Assembly: GCA_049601975.1 (NCBI GenBank)
Contig: JBMYRC010000009.1
Coordinates: 1-64,000 of the forward strand
Direction: 5' to 3'
DNA length: 64,000 nucleotides
From: UBA6544 sp049601975
GTDB taxonomy: Bacteria > Pseudomonadota > Alphaproteobacteria > UBA8366
In this document: piece after piece, positions 25,996-37,972 of the stretch
How positions within the stretch are numbered: the first letter of the stretch is position 1
Layout: each line of letters starts with the position of its first letter
Translations under genes and position numbers: made by a program
The notes under the pieces: generated by a model
The model's database searches: none
The model's input: only the letters and a program-made list of their open reading frames with translations
What the model was told of the DNA's origin: nothing

Positions 25996-26784
25996 CTAAA
26001 TCCGCCAACCCAAGTGAATGGCAGCGATCCCGCGTAAGAGATTGCGATAGGAGACTTGCTCGAGCCCCACCGCCGTCATGCGCGCCGACAAATCCTCCTG
26101 TGACGGAAAGCGGCGAATGCTCTCAACCAGATACCGATAAGCCTCTTCGTCATTGGCGACGACGCGGCCCAACAGCGGCAATATATTGAAAGAGAACCGA
26201 TCATAGAGTTCCGCCAAGATAGGACTCGCAACATGGCTGAACTCAAGACACATAAACCGGCCGCCGGGCCGCAGCACCCGACGTGCCTCCGACAAGGCGG
26301 TATCGATCTGGGTTACGTTGCGCAAACCGAAGGCAATCGTATAAGCGTCGACGGAGCCATCCGGCAGCGGGAGCGCTTCCGCGTCACCAACCGTCCACTC
26401 AATGCCATCCGAGCGATTGAGATCGATCGACCGGTCGCGGCCGACCTCGACCATGCTTTGATTGATATCACAGACGGTCACACGCCCGCCGCCTGCCTCG
26501 CGAAAACGAAGCGCGATGTCGCCCGTGCCACCGGCGACGTCGAGCAGATGCATGCCGGGGCGCGGGCGTAGTTGGTCGATAAAGCTCGCCTTCCAAAGCC
26601 GATGGATACCACCCGACATCAGGTCATTCATCAGGTCATAACGGTCGGCGACACTATCGAAGACGCCGCGCACCAATATCGACTTCTCGTCCGTTTCCAC
26701 GTCGCGAAATCCAAAATGCGTCCGGGAGCCTTCACTGCCCGCGTTCTTCTCCGTGCCGGAGCCGATATTTTCCGTCCGTTCCAT
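25996..26784 (-). CDS. ubiE: demethylmenaquinone / 2-octaprenyl-6-methoxybenzoquinol C-methyltransferase UbiE
   Basis: This 262-residue SAM methyltransferase has the UbiE signatures YDLMNDLMSGGIHRLWK, motif I LLDVAGGTGDIALRF, and GLRNVTQIDTALSEARRVL with RPGGRFMCLEFS. It carries out the C-methylation step of ubiquinone synthesis. It forms an operon with ubiB and is divergent from mutM, separated by 46 bases that must contain both promoters. Confidence 0.95.
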   Translation of the reverse strand: MERTENIGSGTEKNAGSEGSRTHFGFRDVETDEKSILVRGVFDSVADRYDLMNDLMSGGIHRLWKASFIDQLRPRPGMHLLDVAGGTGDIALRFREAGGGRVTVCDINQSMVEVGRDRSIDLNRSDGIEWTVGDAEALPLPDGSVDAYTIAFGLRNVTQIDTALSEARRVLRPGGRFMCLEFSHVASPILAELYDRFSFNILPLLGRVVANDEEAYRYLVESIRRFPSQEDLSARMTAVGLEQVSYRNLLRGIAAIHLGWRI

Positions 26785-26830
26785 GGCCGCGACGATAGCC
26801 TAGAGCGCTTAGTTTTGCTAGAACGGCTGT

Positions 26831-27661
26831 ATGCCGGAATTACCAGAAGTCGAAACCGTTTGCCGCGGCCTCAGGCCAAAGCTCGAAGGCCAGAAACTGG
26901 AGCGTGTGATCCAGCGGCGCGAGGATTTGCGTTTCCCGTTGCCGAATGATTTCGCCGCCCGCCTGACCGGCCGCACGGTCGAGCGGATCGAGCGGCGCGC
27001 TAAGTATATGCTACTGCATCTCGATGACGGTTGGACCCTTTTGGGACATCTCGGCATGTCGGGCCGGATGACAATGATCGAGGGCGAGCCGCCCATCGCC
27101 GGCAAGCACGATCATATCGAATTTCTGACCGGTGCAGGCACGACGGTCCGATACAATGATGCGCGGCGATTCGGCCTTATGGACCTGATTGAGACAGACC
27201 AGCTCGGGGCCCATCCAATGCTACGAGATTTAGGCCCGGAGCCGCTCTCGAACGCTTTCAACGATACGGCACTGAGCGAGGCACTGCAGGGACGGCGCTC
27301 GCCTATCAAAGCCGCTTTGCTTGACCAAAAAATCGTCGCGGGGCTCGGCAACATATATGTCTGCGAGGCGTTGTTCCGGGCAGCGATCTCACCGCGTCGC
27401 AGCGCACATACGATTCTCGGACGACGGGCCGAGAGATTGGTGCCGGCCATTCGCGATGTCTTGACCGCTGCCATTGCCGCCGGTGGATCTTCCTTGCGGG
27501 ATTATGTGCAGGCGGACGGCGAGCTTGGATATTTCCAACATAATTGGCGGGCTTACGGCCGCGAGGGCGAGATCTGCGGGGAAGAGGGCTGCAGCGGCGT
27601 TATTTCTCGCATCGTGCAATCAGGACGGTCGACTTTTTATTGCGGAAAACACCAGAGATGA
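26831..27661 (+). CDS. mutM: formamidopyrimidine-DNA glycosylase
   Basis: This 276-residue DNA repair glycosylase starts [10 protein letters not shown], with catalytic Pro2 and Glu3. It has [10 protein letters not shown], the Lys of the helix-two-turn-helix region, and [11 protein letters not shown]. The C-terminal zinc finger reads CGEEGC, then [13 protein letters not shown]. Compared with the common CxxC...CxxC form, it has a C-x4-C first pair, and its last ligand position is His instead of Cys. It removes oxidised purines such as 8-oxoguanine. Confidence 0.95.
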   Translation: MPELPEVETVCRGLRPKLEGQKLERVIQRREDLRFPLPNDFAARLTGRTVERIERRAKYMLLHLDDGWTLLGHLGMSGRMTMIEGEPPIAGKHDHIEFLTGAGTTVRYNDARRFGLMDLIETDQLGAHPMLRDLGPEPLSNAFNDTALSEALQGRRSPIKAALLDQKIVAGLGNIYVCEALFRAAISPRRSAHTILGRRAERLVPAIRDVLTAAIAAGGSSLRDYVQADGELGYFQHNWRAYGREGEICGEEGCSGVISRIVQSGRSTFYCGKHQR

Positions 27662-27677
27662 TCAAAGTGCGGCCATC

Positions 27678-28043
27678 ATGCCTCACCTTCTCATAAGCCT
27701 GCTCTTCGCCGGATTGCTGGTGGCCCATGCCGTGGCCCCGGCGACCGCACAGGATTTCGTGCCGGGGTTCGAGGATATACCGGTCATGAGCGGCCTGCAG
27801 GTCGTACCAGGGTCGGGTCATGTCTTCGATTCGCCGGCCGGACGTCTGGTCGAAAGCCATACCCGCGGCACCACCGCCCGCAGCAAGGTAGAGGCGTTTT
27901 ACGCCGAGACACTCCTCGCATTGGGATGGCAGCGAGTTTCGGTGGGAAAGTACCGCCGCGAGAATGAATTTTTAACGGTTACGACATCGGGAAAAGACGG
28001 AGACCTGACGGTCACATTTCGGCTCTCACCGAGTCGCCCATAG
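27678..28043 (+). CDS. hypothetical secreted protein, 121 aa
   Basis: A signal peptide (residues 1-24, [18 protein letters not shown] then APATAQ) precedes a short domain with [32 protein letters not shown] and [11 protein letters not shown]. The FYAETL...LGW pattern resembles small secreted alphaproteobacterial proteins found next to mutM or enoyl-CoA hydratase genes, but I cannot name a family. The ATG is 17 bases after the mutM stop, suggesting co-transcription. Confidence 0.7.
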   Translation: MPHLLISLLFAGLLVAHAVAPATAQDFVPGFEDIPVMSGLQVVPGSGHVFDSPAGRLVESHTRGTTARSKVEAFYAETLLALGWQRVSVGKYRRENEFLTVTTSGKDGDLTVTFRLSPSRP

Positions 28044-28077
28044 CATTACACGAGACTTAAACGAGGAGAGCCTTTTC

Positions 28078-28854
28078 ATGGCCTATGAACATATTCTAGT
28101 CGAAACCCGCGGCTCCGTCGGGTTGATCACTCTGAAGCGCCCCAAAGCGATGAATGCATTGTGCGCCGATCTGGCGCGCGAAATCGCAGAGGCCGTCGAT
28201 GCCTATGAAGCGGATGACAATATCGGCGCGTTGGTGGTCACCGGTTCCGAGAAGGCGTTTTGCGCCGGCGCGGACATCAAGGAGATGTCCGATAAGAACT
28301 ACATGGACGTTTATAAAGAAGATTTCATCACGGTGAATTGGGAGCGCCTTTCCCATTGTCGCAAGCCGGTAATTGCCGCCGTGGCCGGATATGCGCTTGG
28401 AGGTGGGTGCGAGTTCGCCATGATGTGTGACTTCATCCTCGCCGCAGATACAGCCAAGTTCGGACAGCCGGAGATTCTGATCGGCACCATCCCCGGCGCC
28501 GGCGGTACCCAGCGACTGACCCGGTTCATCGGCAAGGCGAAAGCCATGGAGATGGTCATTACCGGGCGTATGATGGACGCCGAGGAAGCGGAACGCGCGG
28601 GATTGGTTAGCCGGATTATCCCTGCGGCCGAACTCGTCGAAGAAGCGATCAAGACGGCGGAGAAAATTTCCAACCTGTCACGACCAGTCGTCATGCTGGC
28701 GAAAGAATCGGTGAACCGCGCATACGAGACCACCTTGGCCGAAGGCGTGCGGTTTGAGCGCCGATTGTTCCATTCGACCTTCGCAACCGAGGATCAGAAA
28801 GAGGGCATGGCCGCATTCGCGGAGAAACGTACGGCCGACTTTAAACACCGCTGA
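28078..28854 (+). CDS. enoyl-CoA hydratase
   Basis: This 258-residue crotonase-family enzyme has the CoA-binding and oxyanion-hole motif CAGADIKEM and a second loop [17 protein letters not shown]. Both catalytic glutamates are present: the first in GGGCEFAM and the second in [17 protein letters not shown]. These fit a true hydratase (EchA/PaaF type) hydrating trans-2-enoyl-CoA in fatty acid or phenylacetate breakdown. GAGGAGAG precedes the ATG. It is the last gene before rpsT. Confidence 0.92.
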   Translation: MAYEHILVETRGSVGLITLKRPKAMNALCADLAREIAEAVDAYEADDNIGALVVTGSEKAFCAGADIKEMSDKNYMDVYKEDFITVNWERLSHCRKPVIAAVAGYALGGGCEFAMMCDFILAADTAKFGQPEILIGTIPGAGGTQRLTRFIGKAKAMEMVITGRMMDAEEAERAGLVSRIIPAAELVEEAIKTAEKISNLSRPVVMLAKESVNRAYETTLAEGVRFERRLFHSTFATEDQKEGMAAFAEKRTADFKHR

Positions 28855-28944
28855 TTTGGGCGGAAATTTTTAACACCGAGTCGCGGTGGGGCCGCAGTGA
28901 TCTCGCATTCTGCTCGATTCCCTGGAAATCCCAGCGGTTCGGGC

Positions 28945-28973
28945 TTGACGGCAGGCCCGTACGGCTCTATACC
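28945..28973 (+). promoter_or_regulatory. candidate sigma-70 promoter of rpsT
   Basis: TTGACG (28945-28950) and TATACC (28968-28973) are separated by exactly 17 bases, and lie 37 bases ahead of the rpsT ATG. This is the best-looking housekeeping promoter in the window, as expected for a ribosomal protein gene. Confidence 0.6.
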
Positions 28974-29009
28974 CGCGCGGCTTGATACATATGACGAACG
29001 GAATTTGAA

Positions 29010-29270
29010 ATGGCTAACAGCCGATCCGCGAAGAAAAGAATCCGCCAAACAGAAACCCGCAGCGAGCGCAATCGCGCGCGCCGTAGTCGCGTCCGCAGCT
29101 ATCTGCGCAAGGTCGAGGAAGCCATCGCCAGCGGCGACAAGGCGTCTGCCGAGACCGCATACAAGGAAGCCATGCCGGAATTGCATCGTGGCACGCAAAA
29201 GGGCGCATTTCACCGCAATACGACCGGGCGTAAATTGTCCGGGCTCTCGCGACGCATCAACGCGATGTAA
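29010..29270 (+). CDS. rpsT: 30S ribosomal protein S20
   Basis: This 86-residue, strongly basic protein starts [17 protein letters not shown] and ends with the typical [20 protein letters not shown]. It binds 16S rRNA early in 30S assembly. It has its own promoter and is followed by a strong terminator, so it is probably monocistronic. It lies immediately before dnaA, a common alphaproteobacterial order. Confidence 0.97.
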   Translation: MANSRSAKKRIRQTETRSERNRARRSRVRSYLRKVEEAIASGDKASAETAYKEAMPELHRGTQKGAFHRNTTGRKLSGLSRRINAM

Positions 29271-29296
29271 AAATCGCGGATGCATGAAGCATTCAG

Positions 29297-29331
29297 GCGG
29301 CCGCCGGAGGTTTTCGGGCGGCCGTTTTTTT
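29297..29331 (+). terminator. Rho-independent terminator of rpsT
   Basis: CGGCCGCC (29298-29305) pairs with GGCGGCCG (29317-29324) around an 11-base loop and is followed by seven T residues. It lies 27 bases after the rpsT stop. Confidence 0.85.
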
Positions 29332-29634
29332 GCGCATATTTGGCGACATACGCCGCCCTAACCGATTCGTCGAGAGTCAATAAATTTATTTGAACTGTTC
29401 CCCTTTCAGTCCCGTTGCGGGCTCGATTAACCCCCGTTACATTTTATTATGTAGTTATCGTCTGGGGGAAACGTCGCATCAACTTCTTCAAGAGTTGTTA
29501 GTGTAATTATAGCCGCAATACTGTTGATGATAATAAAAAGTGATATAAAATGAAGTAATGAACTTCATTAATATTTACTGGATATTCTAAAGAGTATTGA
29601 AATTTCTACTCGCGTCAGCACCCGGAGGGTACAG
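29332..29634. other. AT-rich intergenic region upstream of dnaA; candidate origin or dnaA control region
   Basis: About 300 bases between the rpsT terminator and the first ORF of the dnaA transcript contain no gene. The right half (about 29490-29600) is markedly AT-rich for this genome and includes an inverted repeat at 29549-29569. No good match to the DnaA box TTATCCACA was found; the nearest, TGTTGATGA, has two mismatches to its complement. It could hold the dnaA promoter, an origin unwinding element, or both. An origin here is only a positional guess. Confidence 0.35.
29549..29569. repeat. 8-bp inverted repeat upstream of dnaA
   Basis: AATGAAGT and ACTTCATT are perfect inverted arms separated by five bases (AATGA). 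This is a dyad typical of a dimeric repressor site. It lies about 65 bases upstream of the small ORF that precedes dnaA, within the AT-rich stretch. Confidence 0.5.
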
Positions 29635-29787
29635 ATGAAGTGGGAATGCGTTACCTCGAATTCGCTGCTCGCCGGGTTGGGAACCCGGAAACGAAGCGAT
29701 CAGACACGTTGGGGGCTGGCCGCGATTTCGGACCGGTGTCGGAGCAATACCCGTCGCGCATTCGCGGACGGGAAATTATCGGGGTAA
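29635..29787 (+). CDS. possible 50-codon leader ORF of dnaA
   Basis: An ATG at 29635 has an excellent ribosome site (GGAGGG, 29624-29629, 5-base spacer). It opens a 50-codon frame (start [12 protein letters not shown]) that stops at 29785-29787, 8 bases before the preferred dnaA ATG at 29796. That dnaA ATG has only a weak ribosome site, so coupled translation is possible. Alternatively the ribosome site serves GTG 29640 in the dnaA frame, which would give DnaA a 52-residue extension. The peptide matches nothing I recognise. Confidence 0.3.
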   Translation: MKWECVTSNSLLAGLGTRKRSDQTRWGLAAISDRCRSNTRRAFADGKLSG

Positions 29788-29795
29788 CGATCCGG

Positions 29796-31142
29796 ATGGA
29801 CGAGAAATTCACAACTCAATGGGCGCGGATTCGGGGGAGACTACGGGCAGAGTACGGTGAGGCCGCCTATCGTAGCTGGCTGAAGCCCATGACCCTCATC
29901 GGTGTCGACGGCCGCCGTATCCGGATATCGGTGCCTACAATCTTCATGCGGGATTGGATTGAATCGCAATACGGCGAACGCTTGGCTAGTCTTTGGGCCA
30001 TCGAGGGCCAAGCAATCGAAGGCGTTGATATCTTCGTGGCCGACGGCGGTGTGGCAATCGAGGCGCCCCTACCGGCGCCGAGTGCCGCCGCACTGCGTGA
30101 GACCAAGGCGCAAAACAACATTAGTGCGCCACTAGACCCTCGATTTACATTCGAGAATTTTATCGTCGGCAAACCAAACGAGTTGGCCTTCGCCGCCGCC
30201 CGGCGCGTAGCCGAGGCAGAGACGGCATCTTACAATCCGTTGTTTTTGTATGGGGGCGTTGGTCTCGGCAAAACGCACCTGATGCACGCCATTGCCTTAC
30301 AACTGCGTAAAACGCGGCCGGAAAAACATGTCCTCTATTTATCGGCTGAAAAGTTCATGTATCAGTTTATTCGGGCGCTGCGGTTCCGAGATACAGTGGC
30401 ATTCAAGGAACAGTTCCGGTCGGTAGATATTCTGATGATCGACGATGTGCAATTCATCGCCGGCAAAGACAGTACTCAGGAGGAATTCTTTCATACTTTC
30501 AATGCTCTGGTTGATCAGAACCGGCAGATTGTGATTTCCGCGGACAAATCGCCGAACGATTTGGAAGGCATGGAAGAACGCATGAAATCGCGACTCGGAT
30601 GGGGGCTCGTCGCCGATATCCATCCAACAACCTACGAATTACGGTACGGCATTCTGCAGTCGAAGGCGGAAGATCTAGGGATCGAAATACCGCCGAAGAT
30701 TTTGGAATTTCTCGCCCACAAAATTACCTCGAACGTGCGTGAGCTCGAAGGCGCGCTGAATCGCATCGTCGCCTATGCCAACTTGGTCGGCCGGACGATC
30801 ACGCTGGAGACAACACAGGAAGTCCTGCACGATATCCTGCGGGCGAACGACCGCAAGGTGACCATCGAAGAGATTCAAAAACGTGTCGCCGAGCATTTTA
30901 ACATTCGGCTTTCCGAAATGTATTCTTCACGCCGCGCTCGTGCCGTCGCCCGGCCCCGGCAAATCGCTATGTATCTTTCAAAGCAGCTCACCGCCCGCTC
31001 CCTTCCGGAAATCGGCCGGAAATTTGGCGGGCGCGATCACACTACCGTCATGCATGCGGTGCGCAAAATCGAAGAATTGAAGGCCACTGATAACGGCTTT
31101 GGCGAGGATGTTGAATTGCTCCGGCGCATGTTAGAGACCTGA
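29796..31142 (+). CDS. dnaA: chromosomal replication initiator DnaA
   Basis: From ATG 29796 this is 448 residues, with domain I starting [20 protein letters not shown]. The AAA+ domain has Walker [14 protein letters not shown] near 152 and Walker [14 protein letters not shown] near 212. The C-terminal DNA-binding domain has [13 protein letters not shown] and the signature [12 protein letters not shown] near 410. The frame is open upstream to 29640, but homologues usually begin close to this ATG. It heads the dnaA-dnaN-recF-gyrB cluster, with 216 bases to dnaN. Confidence 0.95.
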   Translation: MDEKFTTQWARIRGRLRAEYGEAAYRSWLKPMTLIGVDGRRIRISVPTIFMRDWIESQYGERLASLWAIEGQAIEGVDIFVADGGVAIEAPLPAPSAAALRETKAQNNISAPLDPRFTFENFIVGKPNELAFAAARRVAEAETASYNPLFLYGGVGLGKTHLMHAIALQLRKTRPEKHVLYLSAEKFMYQFIRALRFRDTVAFKEQFRSVDILMIDDVQFIAGKDSTQEEFFHTFNALVDQNRQIVISADKSPNDLEGMEERMKSRLGWGLVADIHPTTYELRYGILQSKAEDLGIEIPPKILEFLAHKITSNVRELEGALNRIVAYANLVGRTITLETTQEVLHDILRANDRKVTIEEIQKRVAEHFNIRLSEMYSSRRARAVARPRQIAMYLSKQLTARSLPEIGRKFGGRDHTTVMHAVRKIEELKATDNGFGEDVELLRRMLET

Positions 31143-31263
31143 TCTGGCCGACGGCCGCGATTCGGTGATTCCACGCCCGAAGAAAAGATGAAAATTCTTC
31201 CTTAGACCCCCTAAATATGTCGCAGATTCCGGCGACTCATGCTATAAATTGTGCCTTACTGGG

Positions 31264-31269
31264 TATAAT
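31264..31269 (+). promoter_or_regulatory. candidate -10 element upstream of dnaN
   Basis: A perfect TATAAT lies 90 bases ahead of the dnaN ATG in the 216-base dnaA-dnaN gap. No convincing -35 sits 16-18 bases upstream, so support is weak. A separate dnaN promoter here would allow clamp and recF/gyrB expression apart from dnaA. Confidence 0.35.
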
Positions 31270-31358
31270 GGCCTGATTAGGCGCAAAGGTGTCCCGTTCG
31301 GGGCCGCGTTAGGGTCGAAACATCTGCGTTAACATTCCGAATGGCATAAAAGACAACC

Positions 31359-32477
31359 ATGAAACTTACCATCGAACGCGCCGAGCTCTTTCGGTCTCTC
31401 GGTCACGTACAAAGTATTGTCGAACGCCGTAACACCATTCCGATTTTGTCCAATGTGCTGCTCAGCACCAATGAAGGCCGCCTCGGCCTGACCGCAACGG
31501 ACATGGATATCGCCATCGTCGAATCCGTCGACGCCATTATCGAGACTCCGGGCTCGACGACCGCGCCGGCGCATACGCTATACGATATTGTGCGAAAACT
31601 ACCGGACGGCGCGCAAATCGAGCTTGATACCGGTAATGGCGATGGACAAATGACGCTGCGAGCAGGTCGCTCGGAGTTTACATTGCAAACCCTGCCGACC
31701 GAGGACTTTCCGCAAACGGATGGCGGTGACTTGCCGCATCGGTTTGCTCTTCCAGCGGCGGAATTGCGTGGCCTTGTCGATCGCACGCGCTTCGCCATCT
31801 CGACGGAGGAGACGCGCTATTATCTGAACGGTATCTTCATGCACACGACCTCTTCGGAGGGCAACGACGTCATGCGGACTGTCGCGACCGACGGCCACCG
31901 ACTCGCGCGTGTCGAAATGCCCGTGCCGCAAGGTGCGGCGGGAATGCCCGGTATCATCATTCCTCGTAAGACCGTGAACGAGTTGCGCAAACTAATTGAC
32001 GAAATTACCGGCGATATCAATATCGCTCTCTCAGAGACTAGCGTCCGCTTTGCCTTCAACAACGCTGTGCTCACGTCGAAACTGATCGACGGCACATTCC
32101 CAGATTACGAACGGGTCATTCCGACCGGCAACGACAAAACCTTGAATGTGGATTGCCGCAGTTTTGCCGAAGCGGTCGACCGTGTCGCAACGATTTCCAC
32201 CGAGAAATCGCGCGCTGTAAAACTCGCAGTAGCAAGGAATAACTTGGTGCTAACAGCATCCAGCCCAGATAACGGCACCGCGCGCGAGGAAATCTCCGTC
32301 GATTACGATGCCGCCGCCATCGAAATTGGGTTCAATGCCCGCTACCTACTCGACATAGCACAACAGATCGAAGGCGGTGAGGCCGAGTTTATCGTCGCCG
32401 ACGCCGCGTCGCCAACGATCGTTCGTGATAGCGGGGACGATAGCGCGCTCTACGTCCTGATGCCGATGCGGGTCTAG
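31359..32477 (+). CDS. dnaN: DNA polymerase III beta subunit (sliding clamp)
   Basis: This 372-residue clamp protein starts MKLTIERAELFRSLGHVQSI and has ERRNTIPILSNVLL in the first fold. Three repeated clamp folds fill the length. The C-terminal VLMPMRV matches the conserved end that lines the hydrophobic binding pocket. It tethers Pol III and other enzymes to DNA. It is followed directly by recF. Confidence 0.97.
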   Translation: MKLTIERAELFRSLGHVQSIVERRNTIPILSNVLLSTNEGRLGLTATDMDIAIVESVDAIIETPGSTTAPAHTLYDIVRKLPDGAQIELDTGNGDGQMTLRAGRSEFTLQTLPTEDFPQTDGGDLPHRFALPAAELRGLVDRTRFAISTEETRYYLNGIFMHTTSSEGNDVMRTVATDGHRLARVEMPVPQGAAGMPGIIIPRKTVNELRKLIDEITGDINIALSETSVRFAFNNAVLTSKLIDGTFPDYERVIPTGNDKTLNVDCRSFAEAVDRVATISTEKSRAVKLAVARNNLVLTASSPDNGTAREEISVDYDAAAIEIGFNARYLLDIAQQIEGGEAEFIVADAASPTIVRDSGDDSALYVLMPMRV

Positions 32478-32545
32478 GGGGAAACATTCTGGCCAACGCA
32501 ACATCGCTGATAGCGCCCGCGGCGCTTTCACTTGCCGTAACCCGT

Positions 32546-33655
32546 TTGCGGTTGACGGATTTTCGCAACTACAAATCGCTGGCGCTGGACCTGGAGCCGG
32601 TCCCGGTGATCGCAACAGGCCGAAACGGCGCGGGTAAAACCAATTTACTCGAGGCGATTTCGTTCCTGTCCCCGGGCCGGGGTTTGCGACAGGCCCGGCT
32701 ATCAGACATCGACATCAAACCGACAGGCCTATCTAACGCTACGGGCGGATGGGCGGTCGCGGCGACCGTCGAGACCATCCACGGCCCCATTGAAATTGGC
32801 ACCGGGCGAATGGCGCAAGACGAAAAACGCGTGGTGCGTATCTCCGGCGCTCCGGCGAAGAGCCAATCGGTTCTGGCAGAATATGTGGGCGCAGTGTGGC
32901 TGACACCGCAGATGGACCGCATATTAGTTGACGGACCCTCCGGACGGCGACGGCTCTTGGATCGGTTGGCGTTCGGCTTCGACTCCGCACATGCAGGCCG
33001 GGTCAGCGCCTATGAAAGTGCAATGCGGCAACGAGGACGATTGCTACGGGAAGGGGCCGGCGACGATGTTTGGCTTGGCGTACTTGAAAGCACAATGGCG
33101 GAACGTGGCGTCGCCATTGCCGCCGCACGACGCGAGATCGCCGACAGACTCAATCGGGCATGTGCGATTGGAGAGGGGCCGTTTCCGCAGGCGCAACTGA
33201 TGGTGGACGGCACCTTGGAAGCCTGGCTGGAGACACTGCCGGCATTGGATGTGGAAGAACGTATGCGACACGCACTTGCAGAAAGCCGCCGTGCAGAAGC
33301 GGAAAACGCGCGCGCTCCCGTCGGCCCGCATCGCTCGGATTTGCAAGTACGTCATGTGGAAAAGGACCAGCCCGCCGACCGCTGTTCGACAGGCGAGCAG
33401 AAAGCTTTGCTTATCGCCATTGTGCTTGCCGATGCGCGCCTGCGCGCCGCGGAGCGCGATGCTGCGCCGCTGTTACTATTGGACGAAGTGGCGGCACACC
33501 TTGATCGCGATCGCAGAGAAGCTTTGTTCGACGAAATTTATGGCCTGAACGCCCAAGTTTGGCTGACTGGTACTGATGTAACGACTTTCGATGGAATGCG
33601 GGATAGGGCGCAATTTCTGAATGTTCAGGATGGATGCGCCCGCCTGATATCGTAA
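32546..33655 (+). CDS. recF: DNA replication and repair protein RecF
   Basis: This ABC-type ATPase has Walker A TGRNGAGKTNLLEA near residue 30, PGRGLRQARLSD, the signature-type STGEQKALL and Walker B LLLLDEVAAHLD. The first standard start is TTG 32546. The in-frame sequence upstream (ALSLAVTRL) still looks like native RecF N-terminus, however, and a strong GGGGGA site at 32478-32483 precedes CTG 32489. The frame is open back to the dnaN stop. Translation may therefore begin at 32489, giving about 388 residues. It loads RecA at gaps. Confidence 0.92.
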   Translation: MRLTDFRNYKSLALDLEPVPVIATGRNGAGKTNLLEAISFLSPGRGLRQARLSDIDIKPTGLSNATGGWAVAATVETIHGPIEIGTGRMAQDEKRVVRISGAPAKSQSVLAEYVGAVWLTPQMDRILVDGPSGRRRLLDRLAFGFDSAHAGRVSAYESAMRQRGRLLREGAGDDVWLGVLESTMAERGVAIAAARREIADRLNRACAIGEGPFPQAQLMVDGTLEAWLETLPALDVEERMRHALAESRRAEAENARAPVGPHRSDLQVRHVEKDQPADRCSTGEQKALLIAIVLADARLRAAERDAAPLLLLDEVAAHLDRDRREALFDEIYGLNAQVWLTGTDVTTFDGMRDRAQFLNVQDGCARLIS

Positions 33656-33665
33656 GAGAAAATAG

Positions 33666-36110
<2,445 letters not shown>

Positions 36111-36203
36111 ACCGGTGATGCCCTCGGCATTGTCTTCGCCGCCGAGCTACGATAAAGGTAGCCGTGTCAAAGTCTTCTGTGAGATGGCGGGAAGGAACCG
36201 ATC

Positions 36204-36725
36204 GTGACGTTTGAACAAAAAAATAGCTACACTTTCGAAGAACTTCTCGAGTGTGGCCACGGTCACATGTTTGGCGGGGGAAACGCGCAATTGCCATTGC
36301 CGCCGTTTCTAATGATGGATCGTATCACCGACATTAAAGCCGATGGCGGGCCTCACGGTAAGGGCTCTATTACCGCCGAACTCGATATTAATCCGGAACT
36401 CTGGTTCTTTAAATGTCATTTCGAGAATGATCCCGTCATGCCGGGTTGTCTCGGTCTGGACGCCATGTGGCAAATGGTCGGATTTTTCCTGGGGTGGCTT
36501 GGCGGGCTCGGGCGCGGGCGAGCAATTAGCGTCGGCGAGGTCAAGTTTTCCGGTCAAGTTCTCGATACAGCGAAGAAACTAACTTATCAAATCAATATGA
36601 AACGGGTGATTATGCGTAAGCTGGTGATGGGGATTGCTGACGGCGTGATGAACGTCGACGGAGAGCCCATCTACGAGGCGAAAGATATTCGCGTCGGCCT
36701 GTTCACCCCCAGCGAACAATCCTGA
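36204..36725 (+). CDS. fabA: 3-hydroxyacyl-[ACP] dehydratase/isomerase FabA
   Basis: This 173-residue dehydratase makes both trans-2- and cis-3-decenoyl-ACP, the branch to unsaturated fatty acids. Its active site shows in [19 protein letters not shown], with the catalytic His and, further on, Asp in [13 protein letters not shown] start at 36204 follows GGAAGG. It is directly followed by fabB and fabI, a conserved alphaproteobacterial cassette for oxygen-independent unsaturated fatty acid synthesis. Confidence 0.96.
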   Translation: MTFEQKNSYTFEELLECGHGHMFGGGNAQLPLPPFLMMDRITDIKADGGPHGKGSITAELDINPELWFFKCHFENDPVMPGCLGLDAMWQMVGFFLGWLGGLGRGRAISVGEVKFSGQVLDTAKKLTYQINMKRVIMRKLVMGIADGVMNVDGEPIYEAKDIRVGLFTPSEQS

Positions 36726-36735
36726 TGGAGCTGTC

Positions 36736-37953
36736 ATGCGACGGGTAGTCGTCACTGGACTCGGTATCGTTTCCTGTATCGGAAACAACAAGTCAGAAGT
36801 CCTAGAATCATTAAAGGCTGGTACTTCCGGCATTGAAAATTGTGAAAAATACGCGGAACTTGGCTTTCGCAGCCATGTTCATGGCCGCGTCAAACTGAAT
36901 GTCGAAGATTTCTTGGACCGCAAGGTCCGACGATTCCTTGGTGATGGCGCCGCGTATAACTTTATCGCGATGCAGCAAGCCATCGAAGATTCCGGCCTCG
37001 AAGAGTCAGACATCTCAAACGAGCGAACGGGTCTGATTATGGGCTCGGGCGGACCGTCGACCAAGAACCTGCTTTGGTCTTGGGATACGCTGCGCGAAAA
37101 ATCCGCGAAACGCGTTGGCCCGTATATGGTGCCTCGCACGATGTCGAGCACCAACTCTGCGACGCTGGCGACACCATTCAAGATTAAGGGCGTGAACTAT
37201 TCGATCACTTCGGCTTGCGCCACCAGCACCCATTGCATCGGCAACGCGGCAGAACTTATCCAATTCGGCAAGCAGGACATTATCTTTGCCGGTGGTGGCG
37301 AGGAATTGGATTGGACCATGACCTTGTTGTTTGACGCCATGCCGGCCCTGTCATCAAAATATAACGATACGCCGACAACTGCCAGTCGACCTTACGACGC
37401 CAACCGGGACGGCTTCGTCATCGCCGGGGGCGGCGGCACGGTGGTTCTTGAAGAATTGGAGCACGCCCTTGCGCGCAGCGCTAAAATTTATGGCGAAGTT
37501 GTCGGGTATGCTGCTACATCCGATGGCTATGATATGGTGCAGCCCTCTTCCGAAGGCGCTATGCGATGCATGCGTCTTGCCATCTCCGGCTTGAATGACC
37601 CTGTCACCTATATCAATACCCATGGCACCAGCACACCTGTTGGAGACATCAGCGAATTGAAAGCAATTCGTGAAGTTTTTGGCGACAATGTGCCGAAAAT
37701 TAGTGCGACGAAATCTCTGACCGGGCACTCCCTTGGCGCGACCGGCGTCCACGAAGCCGTGTATTCGCTCCTAATGATGGAAAACCGGTTTATCGCCGGT
37801 TCAGCAAATATCGAGAATATGGACCCCGAAGCGGAAGCCTTCCCGATTGTCCAGGAGTGCGAAGAGGACGTGGATCTCGACATCGTCATGTCGAATAGTT
37901 TCGGTTTCGGTGGCACCAACGGCACATTAGTTTTCCGCCGTTATCAGTCCTAA
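36736..37953 (+). CDS. fabB: 3-oxoacyl-[ACP] synthase I FabB
   Basis: This 405-residue condensing enzyme has the catalytic Cys in [11 protein letters not shown] near 161 and the two histidines in [11 protein letters not shown] near 296 and [10 protein letters not shown] near 331. The glycine-rich end is [12 protein letters not shown]. It is placed as FabB, not FabF, from its pairing with fabA, and elongates cis-3-decenoyl-ACP. It starts 10 bases after fabA. Confidence 0.95.
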   Translation: MRRVVVTGLGIVSCIGNNKSEVLESLKAGTSGIENCEKYAELGFRSHVHGRVKLNVEDFLDRKVRRFLGDGAAYNFIAMQQAIEDSGLEESDISNERTGLIMGSGGPSTKNLLWSWDTLREKSAKRVGPYMVPRTMSSTNSATLATPFKIKGVNYSITSACATSTHCIGNAAELIQFGKQDIIFAGGGEELDWTMTLLFDAMPALSSKYNDTPTTASRPYDANRDGFVIAGGGGTVVLEELEHALARSAKIYGEVVGYAATSDGYDMVQPSSEGAMRCMRLAISGLNDPVTYINTHGTSTPVGDISELKAIREVFGDNVPKISATKSLTGHSLGATGVHEAVYSLLMMENRFIAGSANIENMDPEAEAFPIVQECEEDVDLDIVMSNSFGFGGTNGTLVFRRYQS

Positions 37954-37972
37954 AGCGACGGCAGCCAAACCC

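Noticed and set aside
29332..29634. Classical DnaA-box array marking oriC
   Set aside because: No close match to TTATCCACA was found in the region, so the origin is left as a positional possibility only.
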